Source: Thermothelomyces thermophilus ATCC 42464 (Eukaryota; Ascomycota; Sordariomycetes; Sordariales; Chaetomiaceae). From it: DNA of 64,000 bases. Below the pieces are notes generated by a model. That model saw nothing but the letters and a program-made list of their open reading frames with translations. It was not told the DNA's origin and searched no databases. Below, in pieces: positions 1-10,954 of this stretch. The stretch spans positions 62,001 through 126,000 of the forward strand of contig NC_016477.1 in the NCBI RefSeq assembly GCF_000226095.1, written 5' to 3'. Within the stretch, counting starts at the first letter, position 1, and every line of letters begins with the position of its first letter. The position numbers and the translations under genes are program-made.

Positions 1-75
1 CGACTCTTCGACAACACAGGTCAAGTAATTGTGTCATTTGTTTTCGGCCCGGTTTGCTTTTCGAGTTCCCACGAT

Positions 76-1880
76 TCACAAGGTGAATGGCATCCCTTCG
101 GGCGTCTCCTTCCATTGCTGATCTTGATCGAGAAGTTCCTGGGCGTCCTTCCAAGCCTGACGGACCGCGGCGGCGCGCGACTCGCTCCGCGGCTTGACCC
201 CGAGCGGGAACGGCCTGGGCTGTCTCAGAAAGTTACCGATCAAGTCGTCCTGGTTGGGGATGATGTCGTTCCCGTCGGCATCCTTGGCCGGGGACAGGTC
301 AAAGGCCCAAACGGGACGAGAGATGAAGAGGAACAGGGTCCTGTCGACGACGTGCATGCCCTCGCAGATGCGATGTCCCGCTCCGAAGCCGAAATGATCG
401 CGCTTTGTCGGATCCGGGCCCAGTGCCGATTCGCTCGAGGTCGTCGTGTCGTCCATGTAACGGGACGGGTCAAACGCCCGCGGGTTCTTATATCTCTTCT
501 CGTCTTTGTGGATGCCCCAGATGCTGAGGACGACGCTCGCGCCCTTGGGAATCCGGTATCCCATGTACTCGTCAGCTCTGATGACGGCATGTGGCACGCC
601 CAGAGTTGCCGTGGGCATCCACCGCAGAATCTCCTTCACGCAAGCCCTGATGTATTGCGCCTCGGGGTTATCCATGTCGGCCATGGTTGGGAACCTGTCG
701 CCGCACACACGGTCGACCGCCTTCTGCGCTTTCTTTTGTGCGTCGCGGTAGATAACCATAGCCTGGATAAAGCCGGACAGGATGCACGCGGTCGTGTCCG
801 AGGCAGCTTCCAATCCCGTACTGGCTGTCATTGCGAGTCCCATGTCGTCAACGTCCTCCTTGGCCTGGGCATCGGCCAGACCCACGCAGAAACAGGGCTG
901 GGGAAACGAAAAGGGAAAAAAAGAAAAGAAAAGGAAGAATAATCAGCCAAGGTCACATTCATGGAGACAAACACACAACCGGTCCTACCTTGGCAGTTCC
1001 CTCGCGCACTTTCCGCTTGGCCTCAAACCAAAGGTCACCGGCAAGATCGAGCGACGCCTTCCGAATGGAGAGTGCATGATTATAGAGCGGCCGGATGCCC
1101 GGCGGTAGATAGCGCAGGACGGGGAAGACGTCGAGCAGGGCCGCAGCCCCCGCCCCGGTGACGTCGCCGAACTTCTCCATGGTGTCGTACATCAGGAGGA
1201 GCTTCGGATCATCGATCCTGGGCGTCCGAAATTCGTAGACCAGCTGCGTGGATACCGAGTTTGTGTACCGCCGGATATGGTGGAAGATGAGCTGCGGCTT
1301 GTCCAAGAGGTCCGCCATGACCGACGTGCTCTCAAGCTCCAGGCAGGGCACGTACGCCTTGATCGCCTTGAGTTGCAAGAAGGCGTGAAAGAACTTTCGG
1401 ATGCGGCGCCATTGATTTCCGTATTCCTGCTCCGTCCCGTCAGTCAGCCCTCGTTCCAGATCGGGGGGAATAATTATTATCTGATACCAAAGTTCCGGAC
1501 AGCGTTCTCCTCGGGCGGGCGGGGCACGAACCATGAGAACCATGCGGCAGCCATCGCTCGCTCGCGAGCTGATGTACGCTTCAGGCCGTGACGAGTAGAT
1601 GCCGCTCCTCTTGTCTAGCAAGTCTTTGACCACCAACGTCGGACGACAGGACGATGGTCACGATGGTCCCCAGGATCAGCGAGTAGATCGGCCCGTACTC
1701 GTCAGCCCATTTCTTGAACTGGACGTGGGCGTTCTTCTTTGGGATCTGATGCAGATTTCCGAGGATGGGCAACGTAGGGGGGCCAGGTGGGCACCCTTTT
1801 GGTCTTCTCCCGACCCTGCTGAGTCGGAAGAGGGCGTAGGCTACGGTGCCGGCGAGGAAGATGAGGAATGGGGACGCCAT
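76..1880 (-). CDS. Cytochrome P450 monooxygenase, exon 1 with an apparent one-base frame break
   Basis: A haem-thiolate monooxygenase of the fungal microsomal type. The protein starts with MASPFLIFLAG, a hydrophobic membrane anchor, followed by the Pro-rich hinge PPGPPTLPILGN. Three exons are inferred: 1880-1532, 1426-989 and 897-76, with introns 1531-1427 (105 nt, donor GTTCGT) and 988-898 (91 nt, donor GTAGGA). Later landmarks are the I-helix motif EAASDTT, the ExxR motif KEILR and the haem loop FGFGAGHRICEG, whose Cys is near residue 440 of about 535, normal for the family. The upstream frame ends in VLSSDV and the continuation VVKDLLDKR lies in another frame, so one base is extra near 1631-1637. 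This is either a real inactivating indel or a sequence error; the rest is well preserved. The substrate cannot be told. Family certain; activity uncertain. Confidence 0.88.
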
Positions 1881-2079
1881 TTTTTGTTTCCGATCCTGGG
1901 GCTTTGTCAAAGCCCGGTGGTAATCAAGAGGATCGCAGATTGCGAAACTGCAAAAGCGACGCCGCAATTGCTGCTTCCAGCAATTGCACCTAAGTTAGGC
2001 CGTAGGTATTCTGACACAGATGTTATAGAAAACGAGACAAGAAAGAGACGGCAATGATGATGGCGGTGGTTATGTAATT

Positions 2080-2097
2080 ATGTATGTATGTATGTAC
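2080..2097. repeat. TGTA tetranucleotide microsatellite
   Basis: A short perfect run of ATGT units ending in TACA, one of several such tracts in the non-coding DNA of this window. Confidence 0.85.
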
Positions 2098-3162
2098 AGG
2101 AAGCGCCGGATGGAGCCCAGTCACCAGCCTCCAGCCTCAACTGCCGGCCCACAGCGGCAAGGATTCGTGGAGCGTTCCGTTGGGGGCGAAACCAGATTGC
2201 CAGCCGTGAGGGAAGGAAGGGGTGAATGGGTATTAATGGTTAGGGGAGTCGTAAGCCCCGTCCTCCGCGAGGCAGGCAGTAAGGATTGGCTCAACTCCAA
2301 GCTGGTTCTGAACACTGAATGCAGCGAGCTGCTGATCGCTGTATGGATGCTCTGGGCCCAATGTGCGGTGACAGGGTCCGCGGGTGCCATTGATACGTGC
2401 CCGGGCAAGGGTTCCATAAAAAGGTCTCGTGGTGACGGTCTGTAAGATGCGGGTTGCATTGCATTGGCATCAATAACTGCCTACCTTAGGTAAAATAGGC
2501 GGAGCTATCGTGGTGCTGGCACAACACCGGTCTACCTTTTCAAGGTTGAAATCTAACTTAACTTGTCTGGTCTGGTGTCGATGAGGTGATGAATGGCAAG
2601 GCTTGTCGTGATGAGCGGCACCTTAGCACGCTAGTAGATTTACTACGCAAGGTATATAGTCTCCTTGACAGGACAAACGTCAACTGCAGAGGCTGTTATC
2701 CGCGGAGATTTTTCTGCCCGCGCTGCGCTGTGTCCCCTACACTAGCCAGTCCTGTGTACTGTATAACAGTATAAGGTATGGACTAGGCTCCCCGCTCCTT
2801 GCTTCGGCAAATACTTCCAGACGCAGGAGCCCGGTGCCCGACTACACTAGAGGCCATTGGCGACGGCCCCCAACTGTATCTTGTCGGGGTAAGCATGAGC
2901 CCCCCATGTTGATCTATCTTGAAGGCATCAACTAGCATCATAAATTGCTTATTAGTGCGCGCGACAGATATTGTTTATTAGTCCGCGCGGCAGATATTGA
3001 CCGAGTCAGTGAGATAACGACTATGAGGGCGTATAGCATTCCACGCTGTTTACATACGAGTACAGTACTTATATCCTTCGGTACCGACAATAAGGTCTGT
3101 GTGGTAGTCTAGGGCCTGCAAGAGTTAGTAGGACTTAGTTAATATGTTTTGGGGCCTTGCAT

Positions 3163-3195
3163 ATATGTATGTATGTACATACAGTACATACATAA
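3163..3195. repeat. Palindromic TGTA/TACA repeat
   Basis: TATGTATGTATG runs into TACATACAGTACATACATA, so the tract is nearly self-complementary and could fold into a hairpin or cruciform. It lies about 350 bp upstream of the gene at 3543. Confidence 0.7.
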
Positions 3196-3542
3196 TCCGT
3201 ACATATATACGTTACGTATGAAGGTACTCACATCCCGACGTGCGAATACACTACGGACATAATACATCATGCCCCAGGGTGCCAGACCCCGCATTGAGGT
3301 GTGGCGCGATCCACAAGGCGGGCCAAGCCGCCCGAGCCCCCCAATTCGTCAAGGTTTCACTTCAACGTGGGGCATCGGCAGCCCCTCGCTCATCTCCCCT
3401 TGCCAAGGCAAGGATCATGCCAGACACTGTACGTACCAGGTAGGTAGCCAGCTGCTGCCTTGCATGCTGAGACCGTTCCTGCTCTGTCCGGGCAACCCAA
3501 GCCGATAACCTCGAGAGCGTCTTATTCACAACGACGGCAGCA

Positions 3543-5171
3543 ATGGCATCCACCGGACTTTCTGAAGTGCTTTTCAAAAAGGTGGACGAATACGTCGATT
3601 CGCTGGCACCGCAGATCCAGCCCCGCATCACCCAAGAACTCGACGTGTTCCAGCAGAAGACTATCGATAGCCTGGAGGAGCAGGTTATCGATGCTTTCCG
3701 CTCTCTATTTAACAAGGAGACGGGTGGGTCCAATGAGAGCACCGCGAGGACCCTCAGCGATCGGGTTCCCGATGCGTACGGCCGGCAGTCGCTGCCGTTC
3801 GCCGACGAGATCGCCAACCTCGCCCGCAGCTTCACCGACGTCGCTGCCGAAGCGGGGGACGACCTGCGCGACATCTTCGACCTGACCGAGAGCCGTGACC
3901 GCCCGGGTGGGTCACGCTCTCGAGGAGCGGATCATACCGACAACGTCAAGGGCTTCCTTTCCGCCGCCGTCCAGGCCGTCCAGGGCCACCTAGAGAATAA
4001 TAGCAAAGGGCCAGGAGGTGGCGACTTTCAGCTGGACGGGCTGCTCGGTGTCATCAGTAACACCGTCAAGGACGCCGCGCGCGACCCGGAGGAAAAGGCT
4101 CGCCTCATCGCGCCGGAGATCAAGGAAAAGGTCGCCGCAAAGCTCAGAGAGCAGCACGCCCCGATCGCCGAGCAGTTCACCCGCATCGCCCTCGACCACA
4201 TCAAGCGCTGGCTGCGCGGGAACACAAGCACGCGGGATCTTGGCGACGGTGTCAAAGGGGAGATTGAAGAGCAGGTCAAGGACCTCGTCAAGGGGCTGGG
4301 AGGGCTGTTCGGAAACAAAAAGACACCCAGCCACGCGGCGTCCAGGGGCCTCGAAGATCGGACCCAAGACCGCGACGGAGGCGAGACAGAGGGGTCCGGG
4401 GGGTTCTCCAAGTTGATCAGCGAGAAGCTCAGCACCGGTCTGGCCGGGGTTCACAGGGAGGTGCGTCTCGAGTTCCGCAAGATCCTGGGCGTGATCGAAA
4501 AGCAGCTGTTCGAGCTGCTGCCCGATGAGTTCCAGCGGCCGCTAGAGAAGATTCTCGGCGGTAACCCCTTCGACTCGCAACTTGACCGCGACGCGGGTGC
4601 CTCGACCGACCGCGGTTTCGGTGACGACATCAGAGCAAAGCTGCTCAGTAAGATTCGCGGTCTTGTCCGAAAGGTTCAGGAGACCCTCCGGGAGAGCATC
4701 CTGGCTATCGTCAACGGTGGGCACCGCAAGTTCGAGCGCCAGAGCTGGCTGTTCGTGCAGAACATGGTGGAGCAAAAGGTCCAGAAGTATCTCCCTAAAG
4801 TCAAGATCTCGGTGCCCGATGACATTGGCAACGAGGGTGTAAGTGTGGGAGCGCCGACTTCCAACATCCAGCTTGGGGGCGGCCACCAGTCCACAGCTCC
4901 TCTTCCAACTTTCGGCCACTCCTCCTCTCCGGCCAGCCATGCTCCGGTTGCTTCCCCTTACCAGCCACAACACAGTCATGCCCCGCAGTACCAACCACAA
5001 GAGCAATACCAACCTCAGCGACCCCCACCCCAGCAAGGATATCAGTCTGTCAATCCCCAATCGTACGGGGAGTACCGACCTCAGCAATATCAGCCGGGCC
5101 AGCCGCATGGCCACCAGGGGTGTTACGGCCACGGGGACGGGTATCAGTACGGGCAAAACCCACCATATTGA
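3543..5171 (+). CDS. Unrecognised alpha-helical protein with Pro/Gln/Tyr-rich C-terminal tail
   Basis: A single open exon of 542 codons starting MASTGLSEVLFKKVDEYVD, with ATG in good context (agcaATGG). I do not recognise the family. Residues 1 to about 430 are rich in charged, amphipathic helical stretches (for example EEQVKDLVKGLGGLFG and VQETLRESILAIV) with no Cys and no membrane segment or signal peptide. Acidic and Ser/Gly-rich linkers separate the blocks. The last 100 residues are a low-complexity tail built from PQ, YQP and HxP units ending YGQNPPY, prion-like in composition. The frame has the GC-rich third positions of neighbouring genes, supporting real coding. Likely cytosolic; function unknown. 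An association with membranes or lipid surfaces through the amphipathic helices is only a guess. Confidence 0.85.
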   Translation: MASTGLSEVLFKKVDEYVDSLAPQIQPRITQELDVFQQKTIDSLEEQVIDAFRSLFNKETGGSNESTARTLSDRVPDAYGRQSLPFADEIANLARSFTDVAAEAGDDLRDIFDLTESRDRPGGSRSRGADHTDNVKGFLSAAVQAVQGHLENNSKGPGGGDFQLDGLLGVISNTVKDAARDPEEKARLIAPEIKEKVAAKLREQHAPIAEQFTRIALDHIKRWLRGNTSTRDLGDGVKGEIEEQVKDLVKGLGGLFGNKKTPSHAASRGLEDRTQDRDGGETEGSGGFSKLISEKLSTGLAGVHREVRLEFRKILGVIEKQLFELLPDEFQRPLEKILGGNPFDSQLDRDAGASTDRGFGDDIRAKLLSKIRGLVRKVQETLRESILAIVNGGHRKFERQSWLFVQNMVEQKVQKYLPKVKISVPDDIGNEGVSVGAPTSNIQLGGGHQSTAPLPTFGHSSSPASHAPVASPYQPQHSHAPQYQPQEQYQPQRPPPQQGYQSVNPQSYGEYRPQQYQPGQPHGHQGCYGHGDGYQYGQNPPY

Positions 5172-7257
5172 AACCCAAAGGTCGAGATAGTTGTAAATAG
5201 CATAGTCCACAGAGCGAGTTTTGAGAAAGAGAGAGGCTGTTCTTCCCACTCCGACTCGGCCGTTAAGGCATCATCAACCCGATATGTCTAAGGATGCCAA
5301 CGCACCTTTCCCGTGACAATTAGGCCGAGATAAATGACAGACGGGTTCCGGTGTCCATCTTTTCAACGCCATATATATACCTTATTTTGTAGCTTCGGCA
5401 TGGCTCAACCCCCGCTATTACTGCAACCCTGGAGGCACGGAAGTCAAGACAATGCGGTACCTTTCACCGCACCACCTGTCAAGAACGCCATCAACGGTGG
5501 GCAAGTGGAGCAAAGTGTAACGGTGTTCGAGCCTAAAATACACATACACGACGGCAGCACTGGGCAACGTAGCCGAGCGAGCTAGGGACATCATCAAGAA
5601 GACAACAGCCTTCCCTCAGCCAGGCCATCGCTGCAAATAGCCAATAGCCCTAAAGAGGTACACAACAAGAGACACACCATAGTGGTCATGGATATAGTTA
5701 CCTGCAATCTTGGATGAGTCGAAGAGTGTTTGCGATGCTCCGCCTAGGGTCAAAATATTGGGAATCAGGTGCTATGCTCACTTTCATCGTATTTCCAACA
5801 ACAGGGCAGGAGCCAATGAGGCTTTGGGCGGGTTTGGCCGAGGTTCGCTTTATCGGCTGCCGGCATGGGGCAACCACGGCATTGTAGAAATGCTCCGAGG
5901 GAAGATATACTAATTAGTAGGTTGGTCTCGGTTGTGTGTAATTCTATGTGCGACCACACATCGCTGACGAACCTGGTCCCCTTTCCCTCCCCTTCCTTCC
6001 ATCCAATCGTTTGCTTTGCTGATTCAGGCTCATCTACCGATGATCCGAGGTCTGTTACTGAAAGGGGAGTGACTACCGGAAACTCGTCAGCAAAGTCAGC
6101 TGCGTGGTGGTGGCTTCTCTGTGCCTTTTTCCTTCAGCACAAGTGTGGTCGAGGTAGAATGCAGCAACGTAACCTACCCTCGGAAGCGGATGGTTGCCAG
6201 GACATCCTGGCGGCAAATATGTATAATTAACAGTTAATAAATGCTACCTCGGGTGCGTTCGTAACTAACTCACACCTGGCTCTGACAGCCAGACAGTGGA
6301 GGTGGCCGTTGAGCTGGTCATAGAGGTTGTATAGGTACCTAGGAATAACCAATTATCCGCTCAAGTGGTTCATCGATTGTAGGCAGTTGAGGTCACACAA
6401 GGCACCTATATACGGTTTGCCAGGTCTGCATGTTGTTGGTGGCTGATGATACGGATTCACTGCAGTTGAATTTGACTTGGTTGTTACCTCGCTGTGGATG
6501 GACTCGATTCATATAAAGTAGCTGGCATCTCTAGATGAGAGCATGGACAACTTTTACCGAGCTGATTGTCCGCCAAGTACATATTGAAGATTGGAATTCA
6601 CAACCCCAATTCCAAAAGGAGAGATGGAAAATTAAAGTGAAAACAGTCTTTCTGGGAGGGAAAACGTGAGCACCTACCCGTTATCTATCTGGGTATAAGT
6701 ATCACATTTATACAGAGAGATAATATGAGCCTACGGTATACTAGTAATTATACTGTATATACGTGTCCTCGCACCTACACACATACACCACTATGATTAA
6801 ACGTCAGAAAACAGTAATCGTCTCTGGTCTTTACCATTGCGCTTGCAAGAGTGATTGTAGACATAGTGCAATCCGTACAGGGTGCTGGTGATAGTAGTAG
6901 TCGTATAGGTACTTTAATCGTCCGAGTCCCTAGGTATCTGATCGTGTGTGAACGGACTAAATACAGAGCTAAGAGTGACGCCTTGGCACGGGCGCCTTGC
7001 CTCTTTGAGCCTAGAGCCCTGGCCTCTGGCACCAAGCAAAAGCCGTGTTTGGTAACTTAACGCGTCAGGGTCGCTACCAAATGCTGTGGACCCCTCAGAC
7101 CCGGACGGCGCTCAAACAACGTCAACGAAACGGGTGTTCTTCCCGCCATACCACGAGACATCCTCCCCGTCTTGCAAAGAAAAACCGCAGACGCAATTCC
7201 CATCGTTTGTCGAGTCTCCCCGGGCTCCCTGGCAACCAACGGTGTGCTTTGCCCACC
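5172..7257. other. Intergenic, no gene supported
   Basis: Two kilobases between two plus-strand genes. Frames are short and inconsistent on both strands and no motif is recognisable. Base composition is lower in GC than the flanking exons. It presumably holds the 3' end of the gene before it and the promoter of RTT106. Confidence 0.6.
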
Positions 7258-9038
7258 ATGACGGATCAGCTCGATGATCGGACGCTGCGCCTCGTGTTCC
7301 AGTCGCGACCAGACATCCTGGCCGGCATCCAGAAAGCTGCCGGTACGCGCGCCTGCCACTCTTCTCCTTCTGCGCTCGACCACCCACTAGTGACTCGAAT
7401 TGCTCGAGAATCGGCGCACAGGAGGCACCAGATTTCGTGCGATCGGGCGAGCGATGCTGGACTGGACGCTCAGGAACATTTTCGTCGGCTAACGCAAGCG
7501 TCTCGGGGCCGATGCTCGTTGGACTACCATAGATACCCCAGCGCGCATAGCATTGTTCAATGACATTGCCAGTTTCGTGTATGAGCAGATCGGCGCGGCC
7601 GACGCCCAGAACGGTCCCGCATCCAAAAGGAGGCGAGTCGACATTGCACAGTTGCCGACCCATACGCAAACAAACGGGCAGGCACATGGCGGGTTGCCGC
7701 CGGCCAGCCTGAGCGCCGGCGTCGACGCCGCCGCCGCCGACCCCGTACTGCTCGAGATCAAGGATATTTCGGTCTCAGCACCACAGCGCAAAAAGTACGA
7801 CCTTTGTTTCACCAAGCACTACTTGTATGCCCGCGCGTCGGGGACGTCGGTCCCGGTCCAGGGCATCGTGTATCCATGGAAAGATATCGGTACGCTTTGT
7901 CACACAACTAACTTATCCCCCCCCCCCCCCCCCCCCTTTTTGTTCACTTGCTGGTCCTCTCCAAGCTGTCCTGCTAACTTCCGTTTCCCCACGTGTCCTT
8001 TTAGAGCATGCGTTTTACCTACCGGTCCCCGACAAGTCGCAGGCACAGTATAACTACGTTCTTCTCCCGCGCGACAGTTACCTCCCGACGACGAAGCAGG
8101 TTGGCGCCAACGCCAACACCAACGACAAGCAGCAGCCCCTCGAGCCGCTCGTCTTCACCGTCCCCGCCACGGCGCCGAAGCCCGGCACCGTCGCGGGCCC
8201 TTCGGCCGCCGCGGCCGAGGCGGTCTCGGACACGTACAGCAGTCTCTTCCACTGGGCCCTAGTCACCTCGATGCGCTCGGCCGGCAACCACGCCTGCGAG
8301 CTCATCGCTTCGGACCCGAGGCTCTTCCACAGCGTCGCGCGCCAGTCCCACCGCCCCGGCGAGAAGGCCGTGCACGTCAAGGCCTTCCGCGGCACCAAGG
8401 ATGGCTTCCTCTTCTTCCTCCCCACCGGCATCCTCTGGGGCTTCAAGAAACCCCTCGTGTTCCTGCCGCTGGACCGGATCGTCGCCGTCAGCTACACCAA
8501 CGTCCTCCGCACTACCTTCAACATGGTGGTCGAGCTCGACACCGACGCCCCCGCAAATGGCGACGCGAACGACAACAACACCGCCGCCACCCCCATCGAA
8601 AAGGAAGTCGAGTTCGGCATGCTGGACCAGGAGGACTACCAGGCGATCGACGAGACGTACGTCCGCCGCCACGGCCTCGCCGACCGCAGCATGGCCGAGC
8701 AGCGCAAGGCGAAGCGGCAGCTGGCCGAGAACCACAGGAAGCCTGCCGCCGCCGCCTCCTCCGGCGGGGACGACGCCGCGGCGGCCGCGGACGAGGGCGC
8801 CGACGGCCTGACGGAGCTGGAGCGGGCCCAGCGCGAGGCCGAGCAGCGGCTGCAGGACGAGGAGGACGAGCTCGAAGAGGACTACGATCCGGGGAGCGAG
8901 GGCGACAGCGAGGGCGAAGGCGGATCCAGCGAAGAGGACGAGGACAGTGAAGCCCAGGACGATGAAGAAGAAGGAGAGGAGGAGGAGGAGGAGGAGGAGG
9001 AGGAGGAGGAGGAGGGGGCAGATCGCATGCAAGAGTAG
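7258..9038 (+). CDS. RTT106: Histone chaperone Rtt106
   Basis: Rtt106 binds H3K56-acetylated H3-H4 and helps deposit nucleosomes and maintain silencing. Three exons: 7258-7342, about 7542-7889 and 8005-9038. The N-terminal motif [19 protein letters not shown] leads across intron 1 to [13 protein letters not shown], the family's dimerisation region. The double PH-like core spans about residues 80-330, with [59 protein letters not shown] and [14 protein letters not shown]. Intron 2 (7890-8004) carries a run of about 20 C. The acceptor of intron 1 may be the CAG ending 7541 or the TAG ending 7550; both keep frame and change the protein by three residues (488 or 485 aa). The C-terminus is a long acidic tail ending in an almost pure Glu run, as is usual for histone chaperones, encoded by a GAG microsatellite. 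Confidence 0.93.
7917..7936. repeat. Poly-C tract inside RTT106 intron 2
   Basis: About 20 consecutive C residues lie just downstream of the intron donor. It is one of several long C or G homopolymers in the window and is placed in an intron, where length changes would not alter the protein. Confidence 0.85.
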
Positions 9039-9847
9039 CTCCTAACCCCCCCCCCCCCGGCTGGGGGAGCATCTGGTGATTGGTGTTCTTTGTTGGACAT
9101 CATTGTAAATTCACATTGAAAAAAGAAGGGGAGATCATTCGTGCACGCGTGAATCCTGGACTTTGGACGCGCGAACTGCGCTTCGCAAGCCTTCCCTCGG
9201 ACCTCCCATTCTTCTGCTCTCTCTTCTCTAGGCTGATACTTTTTCCTGTATTTTTTTTCTTTTCTTTAATTTTTTGTTATTTCTTTTTTCCTTCTATTCC
9301 TTCTACTCTCTTCTCTACTCTCCGCGTCCTTATCTCTACGCCAATGGCAACGCAGGTTTCCTACTACGGTGCTCCCTCCCTGATCGACAGGATCGCCAGC
9401 CCTCTCAAATAGTTCTCAACGGATAACCTCGGGTTGAGCTCGATCGTGGGCTGCTGTTTCCAAGGTAACAACAATGACAGGGAGACCGAGAAAGTTCGGC
9501 CAACACCCATGCATGCGTTCACGGGAGGCGAGGTTCTCTCTCTTCCATGCTGTCCCGGCGCATGGCCGTTGAAGAAGTTGTACTAGACCCAACAGGGCAC
9601 TACCTGCATTAGACTGCTTCTTGGTGCGGTGCACCACGGCCACAGTGAACGATTCTGATAGGCCGTGCGATTCTTTAGGGTGCTGGGGGAAAAAGGCTGA
9701 AGGCACCCAAGTTGCGCCCTATGTATGCACACTAAAGTAGTGTGCAACCAAGTCTAAGATTACGTACATAACAAAAACAAGAAAAGCGGAAAAGTCCGAG
9801 CCAATTCACGGGGTTCATTCCGACAATGCATCCTCGGTTCCAGGGAG

Positions 9848-9881
9848 AAAAAGGCCTCGCCTCGTCAAGGCGGGGCTTTTT
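9848..9881. repeat. Strong inverted repeat (hairpin)
   Basis: An A5 plus GC-rich arm pairs with a GC-rich plus T5 arm over about 13 bp, with one bulged G, one G-T pair and a 7-nt loop (TCGTCAA). It resembles a bacterial terminator in shape but sits in fungal intergenic DNA about 0.8 kb past RTT106. Function unknown. Confidence 0.7.
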
Positions 9882-10192
9882 ACACGGCAGTTGAGTCGAT
9901 CAGTACCTACGTAATGAACACTACGTAATTAATGGATCGGCTCGGCAAGGGAGAATGGAGAGTCACACTTGTATGGCCTGTATGGCGGGAAGTTTTGGAT
10001 TGGTGTGTGGACGATACCTACCTGTTGTGTGTGCATGCGCATAAAATGCACTGATATCCCCCCATGTTTTGGCTGCTGCACAATGACATCTGCGTGGGCG
10101 AGTGGCTGGACCCTGTTTCCGCATCAAACGGCTTTCGGCTGCCATCGTTCCACAAGAGCTGCAAGCGGCCTCCGGTTGCTCTACACACCCCA

Positions 10193-10247
10193 CTCCTCCT
10201 CCTCCTCCTCCTCCTCCTCCTGCTGCTGCTGCTGCTGCTGCTGCTCC
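10193..10247. repeat. CTC/CTG trinucleotide microsatellite
   Basis: About nine TCC units pass directly into about nine TGC units. It is open in several frames, which explains the Leu, Pro, Ala and Cys homopolymer frames here; none of these is taken as a gene. Confidence 0.9.
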
Positions 10248-10910
10248 TTCTATCGCTCAAGTGGGTACAACCCTCTGCATTCGAGAGGGGAAAGGATAAA
10301 GAAAGAAAAAAAGGGGGTGAGAGATAGCAGGAACTCGAGAGCCGGCGGGAATATTCGGGGTAAGACGGCCAGGTCTGGGGAGTAACAGGCACTGGCATCG
10401 CGGATGATTGTTGAAGTCGTCCTTGTTGTGGCTCCATCTGCGAAAGGATGGGCTTAGTGTAGTGTATGTATGTACAGCACCTGTGTTATTCCCTCCTTTC
10501 ATCTCATGATGATCAGTGACCATCCCTGACACCAACCTTACCCCCTACCCTACCCCACCTCCTCGTTGCTCTTCATCCGCATGGAAGGTCATGGTAGAAG
10601 AGAGAGAGCCGTCTAGGCCATGTAGGTGGCACTCCGGGAGGGGGAAGCAGTGTTGTGGACCGAAACGTCCCAAATATATGTACATATGTACCGGATTGAA
10701 AGCTCCGTCCAGGTCCAAGCAAGCAGTTGGACAGAAGGTTGCGAGGCTAAACACATCCAAGAACCCGTACCGACATTGCGTCGCCCCGATTGGTACTGCC
10801 GATTGCAATGCCGGCGCTTGCTCCGCTTCGGCCGCTGTCGAAAGTACGGATTACACACCTACCTTACATACACATTGGCTCTTATATAGAGCTACTCCAT
10901 ACACTATGTA

Positions 10911-10954
10911 CTGTATGTATGTATGTATGTACATACATACATACATACATACAC
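10911..10954. repeat. Palindromic TGTA/TACA microsatellite
   Basis: A run of GTAT units turns at GTAC into a run of ATAC units, giving a nearly perfect self-complementary tract of about 44 bp, a strong cruciform candidate. Confidence 0.85.

Larger units (their letters stand above)
1881..3542. other. Intergenic, no gene supported
   Basis: No reading frame here shows a recognisable motif or plausible splice structure. It holds a TGTA tetranucleotide run (2080-2097) and a TGTA/TACA palindrome (about 3163-3195). It separates the P450 promoter from the promoter of the gene at 3543, so both probably use it as upstream DNA. Confidence 0.6.

Noticed and set aside
9080-9412. 110-codon plus-strand frame after RTT106, Phe/Leu-rich
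   Set aside because: The hydrophobic run comes from T-rich, C-poor low-complexity sequence; no start context, motif or splice support.
10064-10327. Leu, Pro/Ala and Ser/Cys homopolymer frames over the trinucleotide tract
   Set aside because: All are translations of one CTC/CTG microsatellite in different frames.
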